From the NCBI RefSeq assembly GCF_013368755.1, contig NC_049564.1:2798001-2862000 (forward strand): 64,000 bases of DNA. Direction: 5' to 3'. Within the stretch, counting starts at the first letter, position 1, and every line of letters starts with the position of its first letter. Of this stretch, positions 54,902 through 64,000 are shown in pieces. The notes under the pieces are model-generated. The model was not told the origin of the DNA. It did not search any database and was given only the letters and a program-made list of their open reading frames with translations. This stretch comes from Talaromyces rugulosus (Eukaryota > Ascomycota > Eurotiomycetes > Eurotiales > Trichocomaceae). Made by a program: the position numbers and the translations under genes.

Positions 54902-56295
54902 TATGGATGTCTGTTATAGTGTATTATTTACGACATCTGGAGGAGTAACTCTGTTACATGTACATTCAAAATGTTAGCGTTGGACGCCTATTTATTCGTC
55001 TACATACGTGCCTATACATATGCATGTATATATATATTGCACTTGCCTGTCAAAGGTCATTACTCTCGTTATATTAGCTCAGTAATCCAACCAAAGCGAC
55101 ATCTGGAACAACGTGATGTCCCTGAATTGCGTGTAATAATATTGGGCGCTGGTCAGGCACTGCTCAACCCAAACCCCGAGTTATTTTCGTGTTGCAGCCG
55201 GGGGGGTGAAGGATAGATAGTCAAGGTATCATCGCCAACCCGCGCTTGAAGTAATATCTAGCCGGATATGGTCCCTGCGTAGGAAAAAAAAATTGGAAAA
55301 AATGAGGCTTTTTCTGGTAATTTATATCTATTTGTCCGAGTCATGTACGGTATAGTATTGGGTGTTATTATTGAATTCTGACTATACAATGTTGGTTGCA
55401 CCGATATTTAGCCGGACGGCTCGGAGGACAAAAGACGAGGCGTAATGTAGTACTATAGTCGGAATTAGCACATACTTGGAGAATACTGTTGACTCGTCAA
55501 TGAGGGATTTGATAGAGAATGTACAGATATTTCTTGTTCAATGTTTTCAAAGGCGACAAACTTGCATCACGATGATTATATCATGTTGTCGTCGTTACGC
55601 CCCCCCGCAATGGACGAACTCTAGTACATGTAGTAGTACACGACTGTGTAAGTAGTACTAGTCGTATAGCTGCATAGCGTGTAGTTTCGTAGTTAGTAAC
55701 CACTAGCTCACCGAACACGACACGCAATTAAAAGCCACCAGCGCTTTGTCGCATCGCCGAGTTGCCTTGCGGGGGAATAGGGAAAACACCGCATCGCATC
55801 GCCATATGGAAACATGTGATTGCGACTGAAACCACTCACCGGCGGCCCTTGTACTGTCGAGGGAGAGACGAAACATGTACCAAGGGTGCGACTTGAGTAG
55901 AATGATACAGCGCGCTAATGATGATGAAGGATAAATAAGGGCAGCCAAGGCAGAGGCATGACGGAAGGCCCCGCGATGACATCGTTGGTGGTTCTGGCCT
56001 CCGAGAGCAAGAGCGCTGAGCCCCTCCTGCCTTTTCGTCACACCGTCGCCCTCTCTTCTTCTATCATCTTCGTCCGCTTTCTTCGTCTCTTCTCTTCTCT
56101 TTTCTTCATCTCTTCTGTCGAACCTGTCTTTGCTTGTGCTATATTGCTTCATCTCCCTCTCTACGTAAGCTCTTGCTATCTACTTGCTCCCTCAGCCAAT
56201 AGGCAACCGTACTGACGGGCGATTCTCATAACAGCTACATCTTCGCTGCCGAGACATTCCACACACCCCGCATTAATCCAGTTAATAAACCGACC
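54902..56295. other. Intergenic region and leader upstream of mpdA
   Basis: 1.39 kb. An AT-rich, GTAGTA-repeat part at 55600-55700 gives way to a CT-rich leader (56040-56160) and a probable 5' UTR intron. ATAAATAA at 55931-55938 could be a TATA element. No gene supported. Confidence 0.6.
56165..56234 (+). other. Probable 5' UTR intron of mpdA
   Basis: GTAAGC donor, a TACTGAC branch-like site near 56209-56215 and an AACAG acceptor, all within the leader 60-130 bases before the ATG. Consistent with the common leader introns of highly expressed fungal genes. Confidence 0.5.
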
Positions 56296-57462
56296 ATGGG
56301 AAAGAAAGCTATCCAATTTGGCAGCGGCAACATTGGCCGTGGCTTTGTCGCCGAGTTCCTGCACCAGTCTGGCTACGAGGTCGTCTTCATTGATGTCGTA
56401 CAGCAGATCATTGACTCCTTGAGCCAGAGCGAGTCCTACCAGGTGACTGAAGTTAGCGACGATGGCGAGAGCACCAAGACTATCACCAATTACCGTGCCA
56501 TCAGCTCCAAGACCCACGAGCCAGAGGTCGTCAAGGAAATCGCAACTGCTGACGTCGTCACCTGCGCCGTCGGTCCAAACATCCTCAAATTCATTGCTCC
56601 CGTCATCGCCAAAGGCATTGACTCTCGTGAGGGAGACAAGCCGCTCGCTGTCATTGCTTGCGAAAATGCCATCAACGCTACCGATACTCTGCGTGGCTTT
56701 ATCGAGGAGCACCTCGACAAGTCCCGCCTAGACAGCCTCCCGAAACGTGCTCGCTTTGCCAATTCTGCTATCGACCGTATCGTGCCCACCCAGCCTGAAA
56801 ACGCCGGACTCAATGTTCGCATCGAGAGCTTCTACGAATGGGTCGTCGAGCAGACGCCGTTTGGTGAATACGGCCACCCGGACATTTCTGCAATTCACTG
56901 GGTCGACCACCTCGAACCGTACATTGAGCGCAAGCTCTTCACTGTCAACACCGGTCATGCTACTGCTGCTTACTTTGGTTACAATGCGGGCAAAAAGACA
57001 ATTCATGAGTCTCTAGCTGACAAGGACATCCACAAGGCTGTGCATGATGCTTTGGATGAAACTGCTGCTTTGATTGTTGCCAAGCACGGGATTTCTAAAG
57101 AGGAGCAGAAAGGGTACGTTGACACCATCGTCAAGCGTATCTCGAACCATTACCTCGAAGATGTTGTGGAGCGTGTTGGTCGTGCTCCCCTCCGCAAGCT
57201 CTCACGCAAGGAACGCTTCATCGGCCCGGCTGCTCAACTGGCCGAACGTGGCTTGAAATTTGATGCTCTGTTGGGTTCTCTCGAGAAAGCCCTACTCTTC
57301 CAGAACGTGGAAGGGGATGAAGAGAGCGTGGAACTAGCCAAGATCCTCAAGGAGAAATCTGCCGCCGAGGCTACTCTACAGCTCACTGGGCTTGAATCCG
57401 ACCACAAGCTGTACCTGCCTGTCTTGAAGTTGGTTGAGAAGGTTCAATCAGAATCAAAGTAG
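56296..57462 (+). CDS. mpdA: Mannitol-1-phosphate 5-dehydrogenase
   Basis: Single exon, 388 residues, the usual size of fungal MpdA. It reduces fructose-6-phosphate to mannitol-1-phosphate with NADH, the first step of mannitol formation, in the cytosol. N-terminal Rossmann motif [10 protein letters not shown] (8-17); VTCAVGPN and [10 protein letters not shown] in the NAD domain; [12 protein letters not shown]; the polyol-dehydrogenase catalytic lysine in [12 protein letters not shown] (about 211-222). It is short-chain-independent long-chain mannitol-dehydrogenase family by these motifs. CT-rich leader and a probable leader intron suggest strong expression. Confidence 0.96.
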   Translation: MGKKAIQFGSGNIGRGFVAEFLHQSGYEVVFIDVVQQIIDSLSQSESYQVTEVSDDGESTKTITNYRAISSKTHEPEVVKEIATADVVTCAVGPNILKFIAPVIAKGIDSREGDKPLAVIACENAINATDTLRGFIEEHLDKSRLDSLPKRARFANSAIDRIVPTQPENAGLNVRIESFYEWVVEQTPFGEYGHPDISAIHWVDHLEPYIERKLFTVNTGHATAAYFGYNAGKKTIHESLADKDIHKAVHDALDETAALIVAKHGISKEEQKGYVDTIVKRISNHYLEDVVERVGRAPLRKLSRKERFIGPAAQLAERGLKFDALLGSLEKALLFQNVEGDEESVELAKILKEKSAAEATLQLTGLESDHKLYLPVLKLVEKVQSESK

Positions 57463-58035
57463 GATTCCCAGGGACTCAGTTTCGTACCCCTACCTTTTCT
57501 TCTTTTCTTCTTCATTTTTCTTACTCTCAAGACCCATTCCTGATACGGAGGATAGAGTACCGGCCCGAATATGAACTCTCGTGAAGGATGTATGGATTTA
57601 GCCTGGCCGGACCTACCAGTTGACACCGTCACCACAGTCACAGAATGCGTACCGACCACCCCGCAATGTACCACCAGCTGCACGCAAATCAAGTCAGCTG
57701 CGGTTTAATTAGTTATTCATGTTATTCAGCGATATCAAATTATAAATTCAGTTACTCAAATTCCATTCTCCTTGTTTTTCAATTGCTTCTTTTCTTTGAG
57801 TTTGTAGTTGATTACCCAGAGTTTATACAAACAACTACATAGCATTGGTAGATATCAATTGAACAATGATGTGGATATGTAAAAATAAATAAAATGCATA
57901 ATGTCATTCATTTCAGAAACCTCATTTCAAACAGAAAGAAGAAAGAACCCGTTCCATAGCCAGGCTCAACAAAATAATACGGGTAAATGGATTGAGAGTA
58001 TTATCACTTCGAGAATCACAATAAGCAGAAATTAT
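57463..58035. other. Convergent spacer mpdA / ada2
   Basis: 573 AT-rich bases of 3' flank. No gene supported. Confidence 0.65.
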
Positions 58036-59704
58036 CTACCCCTTGATAATCCAGCCACTGTGGACCATAAAATCAAAGATGCGGCCTGCTTTGGCGACGT
58101 CGATCTATACAACCAAAGAAATATTAATTAGTTATGGTTCGCTTTTTTTTTCCGGAAAAGAGACATACCTTGCAGATAGTTCGAGCGTCTTTTTTCTTTA
58201 GACTGCCATTCTGTTTCATGGATTCCTTGAGCAAAGTCTCCTTGATAACAAGATATGGTTTCGGCTGCACGTGTAAAGCATTGCACAGATCGATTTCTTC
58301 CTTGGCTAACAAGTGTAGATCTGGTGCACCTTCATTCTCCAGCTTCCACGGGACTACCCCGTTGAGCGGCTGCACGACGTACTTTGATTTTGCGGCGGGT
58401 TGAGGAGTGCCGACATCACCAAAAGCACGATCGAAATCATTAAGCGGGACATTTGTGTCGGGACCGGCTGCCGGTTTGGCGGCCTTTTGGAAGCGTAAAG
58501 GTAGCTCGGGTGTTGTGAGTAAGCTGGCTTGCGATGGACCTTCTGGTTGTTGCATCTGTTTCGCCGGACGCACGCTGGCGAGCCGATCAAACGAACCTGT
58601 TGGAATGGCGCGCTGCGCTCGTGATTGTTTTTCCTGTTCGTATTTTTCGCCGCTTTTGAGGTCGGTGATGCCATACTGCCGCCATTCTTGCAGCTGAGAT
58701 ATCGCTAGTCGGAGATTGTGTTCGTATTCGAGACCCTTGCAGAACTCTTCAAAGTCGTCGTGGTTCATCATCCGGGAGAAAGGCTTGGCCTTGTTCATCA
58801 AGTCCTTTTCTTCCTTTGTTCGCTTCTTCTCTTGCGCCGTGTTTTTCCGGTATTCGAGCAAGTTGTGCTCGAACAAGACCTTTTTCCGCTCCGTCCGCTG
58901 AGTTAGGCGCGAATTGTAGATTTCCATAACGGTCATCTTCAGCTCCATTTCAGGTTCCATCTCGCCGTTTGCATTCAGGCCATTGCCAGGCTCAAATTGC
59001 ATGTGCTGAACGGCCTCTTCGGCCTCGTTGCAGAACTCAGTCTCAAACTCCAGCCGCCCAGGCATATAGCCCTGGACTTCGTGACATGACGGGACACTGG
59101 CCGTGGGTTTTTGTTTGGGAGTCGCGGGCGGTGCTGTCTTGGCAGCATCTTTGCGCTCTTCAATGCGCCGCTTTTTGCGTGTTTGAAATTCTTCTTTCGA
59201 AATGAGGTCTTGTAAGGTTTTATCTTCGGGATCGGCTCGGGCTGGTAAGGGAAAGTTTGGATTGTCGAGATACGTGTCAACGTAGTGGTCGCGCACTTCC
59301 TCCTTGGTGCGGTATCCTCCGATATGGTCGGCGATGTCGGCCCATGATCCTAGCCCGTAGATCTCGGCGCCTTCTAGCAACAATAGTTCCTCATCGGCGC
59401 CCCAGTCTTCTGTGTATATAGGCACCGAATTTTGTTCGATTACATGGAAGGGATGGGTTCGGGGGTCATGCGTTTTGGAACTCTCGCCAGCCGCGAAGCA
59501 TGGAACGCAGAGGTCATATTCAGGACAGGATGAATGCGCGCAAGATATTCGGACCTAGTAGAAAACCATCAGCAAAGGGGGCACAACACACAAAACAAAG
59601 TTGTCTCTTACAGTTGAAGTGATATCAATAGAGCAGACGTCGCAATGATATTTGGTGCCGCCTTCTGTGCCGCGCGTAGCGGTCTTCTTCCGGATTACAC
59701 CCAT
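58036..59704 (-). CDS. ada2: SAGA complex adaptor Ada2
   Basis: Three exons, 59704..59612, 59554..58169 and 58104..58036, 515 residues. Ada2 links and stimulates the Gcn5 acetyltransferase in SAGA-type complexes in the nucleus. Order: ZZ zinc finger with [14 protein letters not shown] split by intron 1, then [21 protein letters not shown] domain ([39 protein letters not shown]); central ADA region ([13 protein letters not shown]); C-terminal SWIRM ([38 protein letters not shown]). The start at 59704 (MGVIRKKT) is the conserved one; the frame is open 18 codons upstream. Using exon 3 instead of reading through at 58168 gives the proper SWIRM end. Divergent from sch9. Confidence 0.95.
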
Positions 59705-60684
59705 GGATCGTCCGGCCCTTTCATCCTCCGCCGTATCCGAATCCGTCTCGAAAAGCAAAGCCCCCCAGAAGGCGAAGAGGGCGGTCTATTGTCGGCCAAG
59801 GGCGGAGGGAGGTATCGGGAGGCGATGACTATCGCGATATAGCCTTGATTATAGATGAGGTGAACGCGTCTGGGGCGGGGGTCGTTCTCGAGGGCGATAG
59901 AGGCGCGTGTAACAGGAGGCCTGTCAGGAACGCTAGGCAAAGTTCTAGAGCAGCCGGCGCGTTTGATTCCTGAATGATGGAGGCTGCAGCGGCGTAGAAT
60001 GTCGTCGTTGATGTTGCTGCGGTAAGTAAGCGCGGTATCGGCAAGCGCGACAGCCGAGCCTTGGAGGAGCGAGCCAGGTGGGTCTGTATGTCTGCTGTGG
60101 TTGGCTGACAGGCCGAGGCGGACGGCCCCTTGAGGCTGGGGCGGAGCTGTGGCAGTGCTGTATTGTGCGGTAATATGATTACCACCTCCCGGCTACCAGC
60201 GTGATTAATTACTCTGGCCAACGGTACGGACTCTGTACGGTCAATACGCCCCTGACCGTACGCTCACCGACTCACCCCGCTTTCTGGCAGAACCAGCCTG
60301 AATCTCCAGGCACCCCTCACCTGAGACGGCGTTTGTTAGTCCCCCGGGAGTCCCGTTCTTCATTGTCAACACGGGCTCTTGTACCCCCTTCTCTGTAGAT
60401 ATCTCCAACTCATCGTCCCACCTCGCTCGCCCGTCCCTGCCATCTCCTTGTTGCTGACAAATTATTTATATATTTCTTGTCCATACTTTCCCCCGTGACT
60501 CCAGGTGTCTCGAGTCGCCTCGCCTGGTGTGTTGGCCGCCCGTCGATCGCTCTTGTGTGGCTGATCGGCAACGGTGCGCTGTGTGCTGTTGCGTAACGAC
60601 GTACTCCTCGACCGGACAACATCCGACTGAGCTCGAATTAATCCGTTCTTGCTTTCGTCGTCGTCGTTTCTACATCCAGCCACG
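59705..60684. promoter_or_regulatory. Divergent promoter region ada2 / sch9
   Basis: 980 bases between opposing starts. The sch9 side has a long CT-rich leader from about 60290. Open frames inside are short and featureless. Confidence 0.6.
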
Positions 60685-63067
<2,383 letters not shown>

Positions 63068-63519
63068 GCTATCTTCCTGTTCGGAAATAGGCCTGATGAC
63101 TGGTTAAAGAGAAAGAGAGAGAGCAAAGAGCGAAAGAAAGAAGAAGAAAAAGAAGAAAAGGCAGGACCTTATACTCATGAGCCTCTCGATGTCTTTCCAC
63201 CAATTTTTCTCTTTTTTTTTCTTTTCTGTTTTTTTTTGTCGGTTTAGCAGAATCATATATCATGTGAATGTCTACTTTTTTTTTCTTTTTAAGATTTTGC
63301 GGCAAGTCCACGTGCAATGTTGATGAGGTAGAACATGTAGATGTTATGAATGATACTCGTATGTGTAGATGTTGATTCTGAAATATATTTCTTAGTCTCT
63401 TAGTCTTCGATTTTGCGTGTATGACATTGAAGACACCTGAACAGTTGGACTAGACTTGCCATATGGGCCATGGCATGAATTGAACTTATCGATGGCCGAA
63501 CTTAGGAGGATTCGGGACA
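63068..63519. other. Convergent spacer, sch9 / hydrolase gene
   Basis: 452 bases, purine- and pyrimidine-rich runs typical of 3' flanks (63110-63160, 63200-63240). No gene. Confidence 0.65.
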
Positions 63520-63984
63520 TTATACTTTACAGAGAAAAAAATCTCTTGACAGTCGTAGAGGTCGTGTATAAGCATCAAGTATCAAGGACAACAGCGTCTG
63601 CTCCACATAGGCTAGAACCTCCCTAGAAATTATCTCTGGCAACGAATCGCGAAAAAAAGATCTCCCTGGTATCTTATCATCGATAACCCATGTAAGCTTC
63701 TCAACATCTCCTTGGTCATTCTTCTTGAAATTCAGTAACCATGCATCAGTTCCATAGTGAAACAGACCCCGCTTCGTCCGCTCCTCTGCCGAGGGCAAGA
63801 AGGAAAACGTAGCATTGTGATGATGCGTCAGCGTATGGATTTGTGAGATCTTCTCATTAATGCTGAATTTGAGAACTCCGTCCTCCTCAAATACCTCGAA
63901 AAAGAAGGCCTTGGTAGAATGAACATACGTTCCGATGAGTTCTTTACCCGATGGCTGGGGAGTATTCGGGATTTGTTCCTTTTT
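63520..63984 (-). CDS. C-terminal exon of a probable beta-lactamase/transpeptidase-like hydrolase (partial)
   Basis: Exon of 155 codons to the stop at 63520, preceded by a CTAG acceptor at 63988-63985; the rest lies beyond the right edge. The visible part is a beta-rich domain: GKELIGTYVHSTKAFFFEVF, then HHHNATFSFLPSAEERTKRG, DAWLLNFKKN and LTWVIDDKIPG. This recalls the lipocalin-like C-terminal domain that follows the serine beta-lactamase-like fold in fungal penicillin-binding-protein-like hydrolases. No catalytic motif is in view, so the call is tentative. It converges on sch9. Confidence 0.45.
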   Translation of the reverse strand, partial: KKEQIPNTPQPSGKELIGTYVHSTKAFFFEVFEEDGVLKFSINEKISQIHTLTHHHNATFSFLPSAEERTKRGLFHYGTDAWLLNFKKNDQGDVEKLTWVIDDKIPGRSFFRDSLPEIISREVLAYVEQTLLSLILDAYTRPLRLSRDFFLCKV

Positions 63985-64000
63985 CTAGTGTTTCGACAAT

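Overview
The window is nuclear DNA of a filamentous ascomycete, most likely Eurotiomycetes (Aspergillus/Penicillium/Talaromyces type). The evidence is compact intergenic spacing, short introns (about 45-80 nt) with GTRNGT donors and CTRAC-like branch points, pyrimidine-rich leaders, and a gene set typical of these fungi (Zn2Cys6 regulators, MpdA-type mannitol-1-phosphate dehydrogenase, fungal NACHT-ankyrin proteins). I see no bacterial operons, CRISPR, rRNA, tRNA or intact transposon. All exon borders below were read by eye from splice signals, frame and family conservation; in nearly every multi-exon gene the exon lengths sum to a whole number of codons.

Layout. 1-4.1 kb: 3' end of a Cue1-like ERAD factor (+), GINS subunit psf2 (-) and ER glucosyltransferase alg10 (+). 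4.2-12.2 kb: a tandem family of three minus-strand fungal NLR-like genes (helical N-domain, NACHT, ankyrin). The first is a C-terminal fragment, the second carries a one-base frameshift and the third is intact. 12.6-17.1 kb: TDP1 (+), acyl-CoA-binding protein (-) and a CHIP-like TPR/U-box ubiquitin ligase (-). 17.7-20.4 kb: a head-to-head pair of sugar-phosphate isomerases (RpiB type and divergent TPI type). 20.5-22.1 kb: mitochondrial dihydroorotate dehydrogenase (-). 22.9-23.9 kb: an unassigned protein (+).

24-42 kb is gene-poor and regulator-rich. It has a Zn2Cys6 factor at 28.6 kb behind a 4.6-kb upstream gap, a C2H2 factor at 35.9 kb behind a 5.8-kb gap with a pyrimidine-rich leader, a His/Asn-rich orphan at 39 kb and a second Zn2Cys6 factor at 40.4 kb. 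42.2-64 kb is again housekeeping-dense: Qcr10 (+), an APC permease (+), an Eps1-like membrane PDI (-), the complex I NDUFA5-type subunit (+), coatomer beta' Sec27 (+), a Sur7-type membrane protein (+), mpdA (+), Ada2 (-), the AGC kinase Sch9 (+) and, cut by the window edge, a probable beta-lactamase-like hydrolase (-).

The most interesting parts are the NLR-like array, whose Walker A loop sits on its own 25-nt exon in both long copies and whose copies show three stages of integrity, and the divergent TPI-like/RpiB-like pair, which resembles the two isomerase steps of erythritol catabolism. Gene functions are inferred from recognised family motifs, not from database searches.
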